A DNA stretch of 64,000 nucleotides from Theobroma cacao (Eukaryota > Streptophyta > Magnoliopsida > Malvales > Malvaceae). Shown piece by piece: positions 32,912 through 45,646 of this stretch; within the stretch, counting starts at the first letter, position 1; the number at the start of each line of letters is the position of its first letter. A program made the translations under genes and the position numbers. Below the pieces are notes generated by a model, which saw only the letters and a program-made list of their open reading frames with translations, ran no database searches and was not told where the DNA came from. The stretch lies in NCBI RefSeq assembly GCF_000208745.1, contig NC_030852.1, positions 27,738,752 through 27,802,751 of the forward strand, in the 5' to 3' direction.

Positions 32912-33802
32912 ATGGGACTACCAAGTAAAAAATCAACCTTACTAACTGAGAATTCAGAGGAAGATGATAATGTAATGGATGATCTTAGGGAGGAAGAGTC
33001 TGAATCTGGGTCGGAATCAGAAGAGGAAGATGTGAAGTTGGCCGAGCCTTCGAAGAACTCTATATACAATAGGGATGGCCTCATTGAGAAACTTCAAGAT
33101 ATCAGCTGGCCAGAAAACGTTGACTGGATGCACAAGCTTTCCTTTGATATTGACCAAGAGAAAGAGGTGGATGTGAATGATGACCTGGCAAGAGAGCTTG
33201 CTTTCTACACACAGGCATTGGAGGGGACAAGGTTGGCGTTTGAGAAGTTTCAGTCAATGGGGCTACCTTTCCTTAGGCCTCCTGACTATTATGCAGAGAT
33301 GGTTAAAACAGATGCCCACATGCATAAGGTGAAGGGCAGGCTTTTGGCACAAAAGAGACAGATTGAAGAGGCTGAGGAGAGAAGGAAGGCTAGAGAGGCC
33401 AAGAGAATTGCTAAAGAGGTTCAAGCTGAGAAGTTGAAAGAAAGAGCTAAGCAGAAAAAACAAGAGATTGAATCAGTTAAGAAGTGGAGGAAGCACAGGC
33501 AGCAGAGTGGCTTCCCTGCAGGTGGCAAAGATAGTGAGCTAGACTTGGGTTTCGAAGATGGTAAAGCATTTGAGAGGTCAGGCAAGAAAAGGCCAGGGGT
33601 GTTTCCAGGGGATCGCTCTGGAGGGAAGGCAAAGCAAGGTGGTGGAAAGGGTAAGAATGGAAAAAACAGGGAGTTCAGGAATTCAAAGTTTGGATTTGGA
33701 GGGAGGAAAGGTTTGAAGAAGCAGAACACTGCTGAAACCACGAATGATCTGAGAGGCTTCAGTAAAGGCAGTGTTGCAGGAAATAAGAAAAGGAGAAGGT
33801 GA
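32912..33802 (+). CDS. EBP2: rRNA-processing protein EBP2 homolog (296 aa)
   Basis: Single coding exon. The acidic N-terminus (EEESESGSESEEEDVK) is followed by the conserved EBP2 core (DDLARELAFYTQALEGTRLA, LPFLRPPDYYAEMVKTDAHM), a long charged coiled coil (about 165-215) and a Gly/Lys-rich basic tail ending NKKRRR. Family knowledge: EBP2 is a nucleolar factor needed for 27S pre-rRNA processing and 60S subunit assembly. I start at ATG 32912 because it follows the leader intron acceptor and matches the short plant N-terminus (MGLPSKK...); an ORF extension upstream lies inside that intron. Length is close to plant homologs. Confidence 0.93.
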   Translation: MGLPSKKSTLLTENSEEDDNVMDDLREEESESGSESEEEDVKLAEPSKNSIYNRDGLIEKLQDISWPENVDWMHKLSFDIDQEKEVDVNDDLARELAFYTQALEGTRLAFEKFQSMGLPFLRPPDYYAEMVKTDAHMHKVKGRLLAQKRQIEEAEERRKAREAKRIAKEVQAEKLKERAKQKKQEIESVKKWRKHRQQSGFPAGGKDSELDLGFEDGKAFERSGKKRPGVFPGDRSGGKAKQGGGKGKNGKNREFRNSKFGFGGRKGLKKQNTAETTNDLRGFSKGSVAGNKKRRR

Positions 33803-34830
33803 TAACAGCTAGGACCTGTCCTCACTCCTGGGCTTTTCATTTTTGCTTTTATGTAAACTTTAAGCTGTTGGTTCATCTTTAAGTATTAATTTTCTTTTTG
33901 ATGTTCGCGTTGAGTAATGGTAGTTTGAAGTCGTGATATTAGTTAACTATATTTTCTGGCTGGAATTTACAAAGAAAATTATCCTATATACATAAATTAT
34001 ATTATGACTAGTAATGTTGAATCAAGATCATTAGTGTGCAATGAACCTCCCAACTTGATTCTTGATCCAACCCTTGTTTCGCATCAGAAAAAAATGACAT
34101 TGGAAGCATAGGAATTGCTTCAGCCAATGCTGCTCAGGCCTCAGAAGTGAACTCAACAACTGGATTATGCAATTTTCTTCCCACAAGAAATCCAAGTTTG
34201 CCAAAGAATAATGCCAATATGTTATCCGGAGAGAAAAAAATACAAAACAGGCCAATAATGCAAGGTAGTTGGTGTTTGATTGTACTGTCATCCGATTCTG
34301 AATTCTATCATGACAGATTCTTCCATGATTCTTAATTTGTACAATGTTCTCGAATTTTGAACTCAAAATGTTCAATTAACATGATTTATATATGGGAAGT
34401 CAAATTTCTAACGAACAATCATCAGTTATCTTACGGTATAAGAGAAATTTGTCATTTTGATCCGCCCGTTTCTTGATTGCCTCGTTCTACTCGTTCTCAT
34501 TCATCGGAGAAAACAAAAAGTTTCTAGTAGACTTTGCTTCGTTGTAAGAGCCAGAAATTACCCAAGGCTAATCCATTGATGACACAAAAGAGTACGGGAG
34601 ACGGAGAAGGTTCCGTTCCATGTGCAGGATTTGGGACTAGTAAAATGAAGGGAAGCCCCACCTCGCAGTTGTCCCAAACCACCAATAGATTAATGATTTT
34701 TTTGGGTAAAACAAACCATTAATCATTGATCAACAACATTATATAATTTGTCAGCTCCTATTAAATTATAGCTTTCACTCAACACTTTCTGCCACAAAAG
34801 CTTCTCATCCACTCTTTTTTCTTAGACCGT
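33803..34830. other. EBP2 3'UTR and spacer
   Basis: No gene is supported. Short ORFs on both strands lack domain features or splice support. Confidence 0.5.
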
Positions 34831-34837
34831 GCAGCGC

Positions 34838-34845
34838 TATAAATA
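34838..34845 (+). promoter_or_regulatory. TATA box (TATAAATA) of the DUF761 gene
   Basis: A perfect TATAAATA within CAGCGCTATAAATAGCC, 109 bp before the ATG at 34954; expected start of transcription near 34875. Confidence 0.75.
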
Positions 34846-34953
34846 GCCTTAAATCCCCTGGTAATGCCAGTATCTTTTGATTAGCTGTTGCCCTTTTTCT
34901 CCTCGCTTCATTTTCTGGTCCCTTGTTTTTTTTTTGGTTCTTTAGTCGCAACC

Positions 34954-35370
34954 ATGCTTGATTCTACATTGGATTTGATAAGCCAAGCTGTTTCCAACAA
35001 TCTTTATGTTTTCTGTCTCTTCAATTTGATCATTGTTATGATCCTCATGGGTTCGAAGCATGGTTCCAGCTTCGATCAAGACTATGAAATTCCTCTCTCA
35101 ACACCTGCATATCATAAGCAAGACGCAGAGGTTAAGCAATCACCTGACCTAAGTGAACGAGCCATGAATGACGGTAGCGTGCCAGGTGCCTATGAGACAG
35201 CTACTGAGGACAACAAAGGGAACAAAAATGATATTAATGGCAACAATATCATCGTTACTGATGAAGATGACGAAGGGGATGATGAGCTAAGGAGAAGAGT
35301 AGAAGAATTTATCGCCAAGGTCAACAGAGAATGGAAAGCAGAAAAGTTAGGCATGTCTATTTCAGCTTAA
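34954..35370 (+). CDS. Small DUF761 (cotton-fibre-expressed-like) membrane protein, 138 aa
   Basis: Single-exon gene with a strong TATA box and a good ATG context (CAACCATGC). The N-terminus has one hydrophobic helix (about residues 20-34, LYVFCLFNLIIVMILMG), like DUF4408/DUF761 proteins. The middle is hydrophilic, with an Asp/Glu-rich stretch (VTDEDDEGDDELRRRVEEF). The C-terminus is the DUF761 signature EFIAKVNREWKAEKL. The family is plant-specific, often tissue- or stress-induced, and of unknown biochemical role. Single-pass membrane anchoring with the DUF761 helix in the cytosol is inferred. I chose the first ATG; an upstream in-frame extension has no ATG. Confidence 0.82.
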   Translation: MLDSTLDLISQAVSNNLYVFCLFNLIIVMILMGSKHGSSFDQDYEIPLSTPAYHKQDAEVKQSPDLSERAMNDGSVPGAYETATEDNKGNKNDINGNNIIVTDEDDEGDDELRRRVEEFIAKVNREWKAEKLGMSISA

Positions 35371-36709
35371 AGATACATCTTCAATGCATATATCTTCTTT
35401 AGATCATGCCTGAATCCTTCGTTTAAATTGATGGGTCATGGCTTCAGGAAATTCCTCCTTTTTTTTCTTTTACACATGAGTTTTTTAGCTTGATAGTTGA
35501 GAGCAGCAAAACTTTCTGCAGCTTTGTTTAGGATTCTACTCTGCCTCCTGTAACTGAAGGCTGTAAATTTCGATGATGGAAGGAAGAATAAAATGAAAGT
35601 AAACCCTTATGTTCAAAATTATCCGTATCGACTTTAATGCTTCTTCCTCACATGGATAAGGGAAGAAAGCAAAGAGAGAAAATGATTCAACCTGTCTGCC
35701 TGGGGCATGCCTGAGAAATAGATGCTCTTCATGTACGTATGTTAATCTCGTCAAGAGAATTTGTTTCAAGTATAAAAAGGACTTTGCATACTTTACAAGC
35801 GAAGCGAGGGCATTTATATAAGCAAGTTGAGCTGACTGAAGAAGGATTCTTTTTCTCTCTATGCTGCCCAACTGCCGTGTTCTTGACCATTAAACTATAA
35901 GGTTCATTAGAAAAATAGTAAGGATAAGGCAGTCTTTTGAACTAATCTTACTCTCAAATTCAATGAAATAATAAAATGGACATATTTATTACTACTGGCA
36001 ACTTTGTTATCTTGATGATGAGGCCTGGCCTGACTTTTTATTCTTCCCTCGAACATAATCTTCTGCAAGTATGGATGGAGTCAGACAAGGCAGATTTTGA
36101 GTTGAAATTGACCAAGAAAATAAGTTTTGAGGTTGTATAATAATATTAGCATTGCAGAGGCCCAACTAGCCATAAACACTGTAAGGCGAGCTTTGGAAAG
36201 GTCAAATATCTTTGAGACTTGTAATAAATTCTACAGTGAAATATATTCAATTAAGGGTCAAATATCTTTGTGACAAACTTGAAATTGTGGGATGCGGGAT
36301 TTTGTGAATTATATTCAATTAAGGGTCTTGAGTTTCTACAAACCATCATCAAAACAACAATGCAATTAAACCTTCAAATCATTCAGATACATGGCACTTA
36401 AAATCAGAAGAATGGCACACCAGGTTTCAATCATTTCATAAAATTTTACACCAATGGGTAAGACAACACTTGAAAATACACCATACACCATGACAACAGC
36501 CGCAAACTGATCCTAACAAACTAGAAATACTACCTAAACTTAACGAGACAGAGTACAATTATGGGTTAAAACCATCAAGATGTTAAACCTACTTTTCCCT
36601 TGGTAAGAAGCCAATGAGCTTATAGTGGTTTTGGACAAGGTTGACTTGGGAGCCTAACTGATGCAAAAAGAACAATGACGACAAACCAGCTTCTGGCTTG
36701 CGGATGCTA
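35371..36709. other. Intergenic region between DUF761 gene and AHL 3' end
   Basis: 3'UTRs of the two convergent genes plus spacer. The segment TATATTCAATTAAGGGTC occurs twice (36242 and 36310) and GGTCAAATATCTTTG twice (36199 and 36256), so a small local duplication took place. A 111-codon minus ORF at 35536-35871 has no recognisable domain. Confidence 0.5.
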
Positions 36710-39700
36710 TCAACTGGAAACCTCACACTGTGATAGACTGTGGCCTTTTGATTCCTCTCCAGCTGAAGATGATTTATTGTCAATAGCAGAGTTTCTAAAG
36801 GCCTGGATAGGGTTCAAAGTACCCAAATTGTCTCCAGGGAATGGAGAGGTGAGAATTGGCCTTACTCCACCATAGGACACCTTAATTTCTTCTGTAGACA
36901 TCGTATGCACAGCTGTAGGGCTCACAACAGCTGCTGCAGGTTCAGTTTTCTGTTTCTTGTGCTTCTGCTCCTGCTGGTGACCCGGTAGGAAACTGCCCAC
37001 AACAACCTGTTCACTCAAAACGATTGAGAAAGAAGGTATTAGACAATGACAGTGCTCCTTGTATTTATTGCTAGTATTGTCCACTGGCCTGGGTTGCAGT
37101 ATTCTACATCCTTTGATATAACATTTAACCATTGAGTTTTTGCTAATATTTTATGTCAATATCAACTGTCTGAATTTTCCTTCCAAAACAAGATATCATC
37201 AAAACATATGGAAACCTTGTGTGTACATTTAGAAATTTTGAACGACTTAATGACCTTCAACTTCTTTTTTTTTTTTTTTTGATCTTTCAAAGAATATGGT
37301 TTTACCTGCACAGGACCAGCTGCTACCAACAGACCAGCAAGTCCCCCTCCTAAAACACGACCATCTGGGCCTGCCAATGAAACACTCATCCCACCAGATC
37401 TACTCTTTGTTCCAGCATTCTCAGTAGGCATAAATGAACCAGACAAGGAAAGGATCTCAAAACGTCCCTGGAGAAATAATAAAGAAGCTGGGGATTATTA
37501 CTTTACAGCTATGTGGATAAAACAATAACAAACGCTTGATAACACTAACTGTCCAGGCTTGGAAGCTTCCTCTAATACAAAAGCTAAGCAAGTTTGAGTG
37601 GATCTAGACTGGTCGTAAGTTACTTTTTGGGTGCAAAAGAGGCACAAAGTAGCCTCATAAATAAAGCCATCTTAATATGTGCATCCACGTAAAACTGAGT
37701 TCTATGGAGATGCCACATGTTTTTCTGCCCTTCTTGCAGAATTAAGTGAAAATAAAAGCTTCAAAGCATATCACATATTGACCTTCTAAGGAAACTAACA
37801 CCCATCCCCTGGAGTTGCCCCTCTGCCTTAGAAGTAAACCCAAACTGGTCTTCTCAACTGGTTTAATGGGCCTCAATAAAACAAGGAAGCCTAGTAACTA
37901 AAATTTCATGCATCCTTATGCACTTGAACTCATATTAATGGAGATGAAGGGACACACCTCATATGTCAGAGTACCACCAGATGAAGTAGGCTGCCGAAGG
38001 GTAACATTCGAAATAGTGCCATTTGCAGAGAGAATGCAGATAGCACGAGCTCCTTGTTGAGAAAAAGACATCACCTTCATTGTAACATCCTATAACAATG
38101 ATAAGGAAAGTAACATGAAAAAAAACATAATAGCTGAAAGATGTAAGAAAAAGTCACCTTTCTAAAGTAAGAGATACATATGTATGTATATATGTGCATG
38201 TCTATATATAAAAGAAGAAAATTGTATTATTGTGCAATTAACATCCACCAAAGTAGTACCAAAGATAAAAGAAAAAAGGTACTACTTATTAATGTAACAT
38301 GAATGTATTTCTATATTTCTTTATTTGCTTGACTACAGATATGCATTTATTTATCCCATTGGTTCTATACAAAATATTATAACAAAATTCTGTAACTAAC
38401 CAAGACAGTCATAAGAATTTTGTTTTTTTTTTTTTGGGGGGGGTGGTTGTGTTTAATGAATTTGTTCCATTCTTGGAAACATAGACTCTTGGAAGGAGTT
38501 GGGATAATAAAACCCAATACAAAGAGGGAGAAAAAAGAGTGAAGATTTAACAGGAATCAGGGAAATACAAACTTGAACATTTTTTTAATTATTATATAAC
38601 TGTGCAGAAGCAACTACTTTCCTCCATTATGAGAATTTATTTCCTCTCTAGAGCCACATGTGAGGCAGATAAAAACAGTTCAGAGAATTTTTTTTTTCTG
38701 CTTAAACACAGAAGGAAACACTATACAATAATAAAGCAAAATGCCCTTTACTCATTGTGACAAGATATGTTACCGGGGCATACCTCACCAGCATTTACAG
38801 TGATCACATGAGGTGTGAAATTTGCCCCCACAAAATACGCGATTCCGTCACCTATAAAAAGTATTCAAATTAGTAAACAAAAATAAAGTGGCACATTTTT
38901 TTGCAGCATGTTGATTGTATCTCAAAATTAAAACTTTGTCTTATCAATAAATAAACTTTTTAAAGATCAAATAGCCAAGCAGAGTCATAGTAAAACTAGA
39001 TCCTCTTGCTGGGTACCTAAGTCCAAAGAGGGGATGAGAAAAAATTCAGTATCATTGACATCCAAGTTAACTGGCTATTCACCAAAGCACATAAAAGTGT
39101 AGCACGACTCCTATATTGCAGTTAAGCTTAATTCTATCTAACATACTGCTTGGGTAAGGAGATGGAAAACTGGAAAAGAGGCGTTCTAGCGCAAGAGTAA
39201 AGTAAATATATACATTCATCATGGTGCTTAACAGTACTATGGAGTCAAGACAGTAATTGTACTTCCAGTTTCATCTAATGACTGAGATGCAAAGGAATTA
39301 GGAGTATAGCAGGAACTGCACCGCAGAACCTTACAGATATTTTGCATACTAAGAATGTTAAATGAAAACTTTAGCAAGGTCAATTCAATTTTCAGAAATA
39401 TTGTCTTGAGGTTCATGTTTGAGGTCAAATGGTCCAAACTCCAAACCAAGACAAATTACGGTAGGGTCCATTTTTACCCTGAATTTCCCTAATATGATTG
39501 AAGATGATGCACTTCTTCATTGTTGTTTCCTTTTGTGATTTCCTAATAGCAAGTATGATGATTTCACCACAGTCAGCAGGTCTGTTAAAATTAATTACCA
39601 GGTCAACGAGGTGTGGACCTAGTCAGCTCAAAGCCTCTAATGAGTATATTTTACCTTACCAACTAAAGCACAAAACAAGGTGGCACTTGCACCTTGACTA

Positions 39701-40522
39701 ATATTCTGGTACCTTACCATTTTCCCTGTCCAAAGGCAAGTACAGTACTCTGGACAAGAGAGATATTCAGATTCCCTTCGTTTGCAACATCATCATCAAA
39801 TCATCTTGTCCTCCAATAACTACCATTAATTCCAGATAGGGGCTAGAATCAGATATAACGGTCCCACTCCCATTTCAAACCCCACAAAAACACAATCTCT
39901 ATTGACTCCTAAAAACTCAAATCAATGAATTATCCATTTATCCCTCTCCCCAGAAATTAAAAAAAGAATGCCTCTAGCTTTTCACACTACCAACCATTAA
40001 TAACGTGAGTCGAAACTCTTAACTTTTTAACACAGATTTTTGACCCCAGATCCCGATATCCAATGTAACAGTGAAAACATCAGTTAAAAGCCTCTTCCAA
40101 GATTAGAAAGCAAACAAAAAAAAGAATAGAAACAAATTATTCATTTTGAAAATACCTGGGCTGCTTTCGAACTCATACTTATGTGACTTTTTGACCGCGT
40201 CAACCGGCCGCCCTCTTCCCCGTTTCCAAGGGGAAAACTCTCCGCCCAGTGGAATCGACGACGATATCGGCATCGGCGACAATGTCATTGCCAAAGACCC
40301 ATCTGGTCTGTACTTTCTTGGTCTGCCTCTTTTTTTCTTCATTTCTGAACCGGTGCTAGGTCCCGGCGGGGCTGCTACTCTCGCCGGAGGTGCAGCGGTG
40401 GCCTGCATTGTGGGCCCCGCATATGGAGTAGGGTTTTCCGTTCTGGGTGCCACGTGGTAGCCCTCTGGAGCATCATCTCCTTTCACTGTGACCCCGGGCG
40501 ATGGTCCCTCTTTGTCCTCCAT
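36710..40522 (-). CDS. AHL: AT-hook motif nuclear-localised protein (AHL), 341 aa
   Basis: Five exons: 40522-40156, 38851-38784, 38089-37958, 37467-37306, 37006-36710; 1026 nt. Two AT-hooks, KKRGRPRKY and WKRGRGRPVD, bind the minor groove of AT-rich DNA. The PPC/DUF296 domain follows (YFVGANFTPHVITVNAGED, QQGARAICILSANGTISNVT, GRFEILSLSGSF, GLLVAAGPVQVVVGSF) and mediates AHL trimer formation and contacts with other nuclear factors. Two hooks with a PPC domain indicate a type II AHL of the AHL1-14 group. Family role: chromatin and matrix-attachment regulation of development. The C-terminal Gln/Lys/Ala-rich tail is variable. Its position next to MAP65-3 suggests the AHL4 (At5g51590) lineage, an inference from remembered synteny. 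A TAGGGTTTT telo-box lies upstream near 40982. Confidence 0.93.
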
Positions 40523-42016
40523 TCACATATGTTTTAGATCAAGAAAGCAATAAAAAAAAAACCCAGAAAACCCCCAGCTGCCTAAAACCCTACAACCTAC
40601 GCATTAAAGATTCAAACTCTCTTTCAAATTTGAGTGATCAGAGGGTTCAAAAGAGTTAATTTTGAAGAAAAAAAAATCAAAAACAAAACTTCAGCTGAAT
40701 TACAGAGTAAACAAACGTACAAGCAAAAAAAAATGTTAAAAAAACAACAACTTTGATTAAAATTCAAAGATCAAAAGAAACCCAGTTTTATGAGCATGAA
40801 ATTGGGTTCACTTTTCTTTGTGAAAAACACACTTTTGTGGCTTAAATCTTCACCATTGCAGAGAATACACAGAGCTTGAAAATGCAGACAAAAAATTCAA
40901 CAAAAAAATTATTAAGAATTACAGAGAAGAAAAATGCAAACTTTTCGGTGAACGAGATGAATTTGTTCAGGAAACAAGAATTTAGGGTTTTGCAGGAAAA
41001 GCAAGAGAAATAAATAAAGTAGAAAAAATTGGTAAAATTAAAAAATTATTAAAAAAAATGAAAATATAGTATATATGATTTAATATTGTGAATTTAATTA
41101 ATAATTATTATTTTAATTGCAAAATTCAAAGTATGAATTTTGGTTAAGAAAATGGTTCACGTCCGTCTTGGAAATTTAACAAAGGTGATTTAATAAGCTG
41201 CAAAAGATAGAAAATTTTGGATGCTTAAAGAAAATGAAAATTTGGGAAAAAGAAAAAAAACTTTTCCATTTTAAAATTGCATTTTTTAATTATTTAAAGC
41301 TTTAAAAAATATATTTTAGAGCTGTAAAGCTAGCGCTGGAGCCATGCCATTTTCCAAGTACTGACATCTTCTTTGTCTTTTCAGTTAAACTAAAGTTGAC
41401 TATACTAATTTAAACTAAATACCCTCTTATTTTAAGAAATCTACTGTTAATGCCACTGTAAACTTGCAACTCCGACTTATGCCTTTTGCCCAAAAAAACA
41501 GGAAAAAGGAAAAAAAAATTAAGCAAACAGAAATGTAGAAACAGCTTGGAAACCTGACATGTAGAAGAAGCAAATTATGCAGTGCTTGTCTCTCTTATTA
41601 CCATAACCTTTAAACATGAGGGAGACAAAGATTTTTGTCCGTACAAATATAAGAAAACGAATCAAATTTTCACCAAAAATGAAAATGCAATGGCTTGTGT
41701 ACAAGGAAGCAGTAATGTTCAATCGGAACGCCGACGTAGTTCCAAATTAAATACCAAAACTTGAGGATCATTTTCCAAATGAAAACCCTTATCATTGATT
41801 GGGAGGGAATATTGATATGTTCAAGCATACTGGAATTTGAAAGCTCGCATTAGTCAGAAGAACTGTTGCAACATTTTCGTCCACGCTCACGCTCGCAGAC
41901 TACATACACAGCAGAACAGCCAATTATAATTGACTTGTGCCATTACAAACCGGAGAGGAAACAGAAACGAATAAAATCAATTTGATTTTCAGTTCCAACC
42001 AAGGTTTTATGAAACA
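40523..42016. other. AHL leader and promoter, spacer, and MAP65 3'UTR
   Basis: The AHL 5'UTR probably extends to about 41.0 kb. The spacer is AT-rich and the right part is MAP65 3'UTR. No gene is supported. Confidence 0.5.
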
Positions 42017-45000
42017 TCATACTTGTATCAGTGATGTTATTTGTGTTTTAGAAAGCAGAAAAGCAAGCCTTCTTTCCTCGAAGGACTGTTCAATCTCTTC
42101 AGGCATTTCTTCTGCTGGCTTGGTAATGAAAGGTATCGGCGGAGCTGGGGTCATGGCTGTCTGCATCGGAATAGACGCTGTTGAAGGTGTGGAGGGCACA
42201 GGAATAGGCATTGCCTTTGGTGTCGTATTCTCTTCGTCAACCAAAGAAGTTGTCTTCAAGGGAGTAGTGTATGACAGATCCTTAGTCGGAATCGTTTTCT
42301 GTAAAGTGTCACCATTATCTTCTAGCATGTTTGTCATATTGGCTTTTGATGATACTGTGGAAGAGATGGGCGAGAATGGCTTACGAACCAATGGTGACTC
42401 TAGTTCATTAGCGTTTACAGCACTGGAAGAGTGCTTTCGCACAGGAATGTCAGCAATGTCCAGGCCTCTCCTAACTGCAAAATGTTGAAAAATGTAGTAA
42501 ATAAATTTTTATTGAGAATCCAGTACGTTTTGGCAAGTAACACTGAATCACTTAACACTAAGGGAGATTGGGGAGACTGCCCCAAAAAAATGGCACAAAC
42601 AAAAAAGTCCTAGGTTCGCAATTTAAACTAATCGCCCTTTTAAAATATTCAAGATGCTTTGCATAGACAATTGTTGATTGTAATTTTTTTTATGAAGCAG
42701 TTAAGATGTTCTTGGTTGTAACAAGCAGAGACAGAGAACTTACCAGCTGAGTAAGCTGGAAGGGCATCATCTTGAAGGTCATTTTGAAAAATTCGCTCAG
42801 TTTTCTTACTAGGACGTGTTTGGGGAGTAGCCTTTGCAGAGTGAAGTGAATCAGGTTTATGATTGGGAAGCATTGCTCCTCCCAAGGAGACTCTTCTATT
42901 GCTTGCACCTCCAGTTGAAAACCTAGGACCCTTTTTTACACTCTGGGGCTTTGATGGGCTTGGCTTTGACCCATAGAGCGCCTCTTGCTCCGCTATTAGC
43001 TGTCCCTGAAGTTTCTTCTGGTCCTGAAGCATAAAAATAATAGTGCATGACAATTAGCTCAGTTTCAACAAGGAAAACGCCCATAATGAGTCCATAATTA
43101 CATAAAGCATGGCTCATAACTTGGTGAACTAGCATGTATACATGCACTGAGATTTGACAATAAGTTTAGAATAATGACAGACCCATACCCGCAATCTACG
43201 CCTTTCCTGCTCTTTCTCTTGTCGTAAAATAGTATACTCTTCAAGCATAGAAAGCAGACGAATCTGGATAGCGTAAAAGGGTCAGTTAGATACCAACAGT
43301 GTAAGCAAATCTAGAATATGAAGATTCAAGGGTGTAACTCGTAAGAGTACTCACACCATCATACATAAATTTGATCTCTCTCTCCTTTTCCCATGCCAGG
43401 GTCTTTGAAGCCAATGCCTCCACCATTCCTAAGTTAATATTATAAAACAACCTCAGCACTGTGTTAACTAATTCTACTTAAAATATGTAGGAAATAGAAA
43501 TTGATTGGAAGGAACCTCAAAAAATTGGGCTTCATGATGTGATACCATACTCAGAAAACTAAGCTTAGCTCTGTGACATCTAAACTTTCTCAACCTTTTT
43601 TCTAGAATGTACTATATACCTGGAAGTTTATTAACCAAGGATCGAGCTTTCTCAGCACGCTTGAGTGTAAGATGAGCACCTTTTCCTGCATTGTATCGGT
43701 TTTCATCCTGTTGAATAAGAGACATTTAAATGAGGAAATTATGGTAGGATAAAAAAAATTAACACTCCGAAGAGATGACAAAAACACGCACCCTGTTATA
43801 TTCCTCCAGCCAACACTCCTCATCACATGCCGTCAACCATTTCTCCACCTTTTCAAGTATTTCTTTCCTGCTAAAAGCTTCCTCTTTAACCTTAGCAATT
43901 TGAAGTTCAATTTGTTCTAGTATGGTAGCAGCATCCACAGCCCCTGGATATAAAAGTAAGAAATGACATTTGGTAGGAAGAGGGGGAGCGGGGGTTGGAA
44001 TTGAAATATAACTCATATTATAACGATAGCCATTAGTGTGTACCAGACTCAATAGCTTCAATGGCATCTTCTATCGCACTGTCTGAATCTGGAACCAGGT
44101 GTGTTTTTCTACAGATATCCTCTAGCTCTGATCTCTTCTTGAGGACAAGCTCTTTCATTTTGCTTGACTTTAACTCTTCCAACCGAGAAACTTCTGCCTC
44201 AACCTGCAAGTTATATCATGTTTACTTCTCTATAGTCTGCAGTAAAGCACTTACTATTACAAAATTATAGAACCAAGAGAAGCAACAGAAGATCAGTAAA
44301 GGTGGCATTAAACGTGCATCACTTACATAGTTGATGAAATCCACAGAGAGAGTGTTGGGTTCAGTAATTTCATGTTCTGAAGCAGCTATATTACAGGTAA
44401 CATTCTGAAACATCTGCTGCTCCTCAATAGGTGTATCCATTAGATTCCATAACTCCAACATGGTGGTAGCAAGATCTTGAAGCTGGCAAGGGTCAAAGAA
44501 TAACTATTATGGACAAGAGAAATGGAGGGCGAGAAGATTTTGCAATATACGAAAGGCTGAAATTAACATTTTTACCCTTTGCATTCTCTGTATCTTAACT
44601 TCCCGTAACTTTTTAATTGCTATAGCCAACTTCTCAATTGTATTATTGCTAATACTCCTCAATCCGTCAGAGTCTCCTAAACTAGGATGGACCTCACTAA
44701 CTGTGAGCTTGAAATCCATACCCATAACCGAGCAGAGTGAGTTCAACATATGAAGGTGGTCCTGAACCTGCTTCAGACGATCACTCTGTACAAGAGAGAG
44801 ATTTATCAGCGAGCTTTTGTCATGACCATACAAGGTGGAAAGTGGAAACAATAAAGAAATGAAAAACAAAAAGTTTACCTTCTCTTTTTGAAGTTCATGG
44901 AGCTGTCTATGCAATTCTTCAAGCTTCCTTAAGGATAAGTCAGTTTCATCTACAACTGTTTTCAAAGAAACTGATTCTGTGGATCCATAAATCTCATTTG

Positions 45001-45634
45001 TGATCTTTTGTGTTTGTTCTAAAACTTCTATGAACTGATTTCTTCTTTCGACCTTCCTTTTCGTCATCTCCTCCAATTGTGGAAGAATTTTCCTGAGCTC
45101 CTCCTTCAAGCTTCCAGAGTTTTGATCAGACTGAAAAAGTTTGACCCATAACATAAGTAAATAGCCCAATCTAATCAGAAAATTTTCATCCAGTGTTTGT
45201 TATCATTTCATTGCTGACCTGCCTAATATGCACTGGCCTCTCCCCCATTGCCGAACAGATGGCAGCAAGTTCGGCTTCAGAATCGGCAATTGTCTGTCTT
45301 AGCTGAGCTCTGCAGCGATTTGCTTGATCCACCTTTCTTCTGTATACTTCCAGGCACTCTTGTTCGAGCTCCAGCAGCATTTTATCCCTGTCAGAGTCTG
45401 TCTCCCCGACTTCATCCCAGATTATCTAATTTTTTCAAGTAATCATGGAAGTATAAATGTTAGATTGTGTTAAAATATAGAATACAAATAGGACAGTTAA
45501 AAAGACATTCTTGAACTGGGAGAATAAAACTACAAAAAAAGGGGAATCATCTTGCTAAATACCTGAAGTTCGTATAGAAGGGTTCCACACGTTGTTTCCA
45601 CTTGAAGAAGTGGATCATTTTTTGGAGTAGACAT
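42017..45634 (-). CDS. MAP65-3: 65-kDa microtubule-associated protein, MAP65-3/PLEIADE-like (727 aa)
   Basis: Twelve exons: 45634-45563, 45425-45219, 45130-44879, 44785-44576, 44482-44327, 44203-44044, 43943-43792, 43707-43620, 43428-43355, 43263-43189, 43023-42744, 42474-42017; 2184 nt. The N-terminus ([52 protein letters not shown]) is the MAP65/ASE1 dimerisation rod, followed by coiled-coil repeats and the conserved microtubule-binding part ([41 protein letters not shown]). The Ser/Pro-rich tail ends [20 protein letters not shown]. Family knowledge: MAP65-3 cross-links antiparallel microtubules at the phragmoplast midline during cytokinesis. Assignment to the -3 type rests on [17 protein letters not shown] and the tail and on neighbours AHL and YLS7. 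A 973-nt 5'UTR intron and upstream MSA-like AACGG elements fit G2/M expression. Confidence 0.94.
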
Positions 45635-45646
45635 GATGAATAATTC

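Noticed and set aside
33421..33876. 151-codon minus ORF (Pro/Phe/Leu-rich)
   Set aside because: Antisense of the Lys/Gly-rich EBP2 tail; composition explained by the complement.
35536..35871. 111-codon minus ORF
   Set aside because: No domain and no splice or promoter support, in a spacer next to 3'UTRs.
41937..42488. 183-codon plus ORF
   Set aside because: Antisense of the last MAP65 exon, whose frame is family-conserved.
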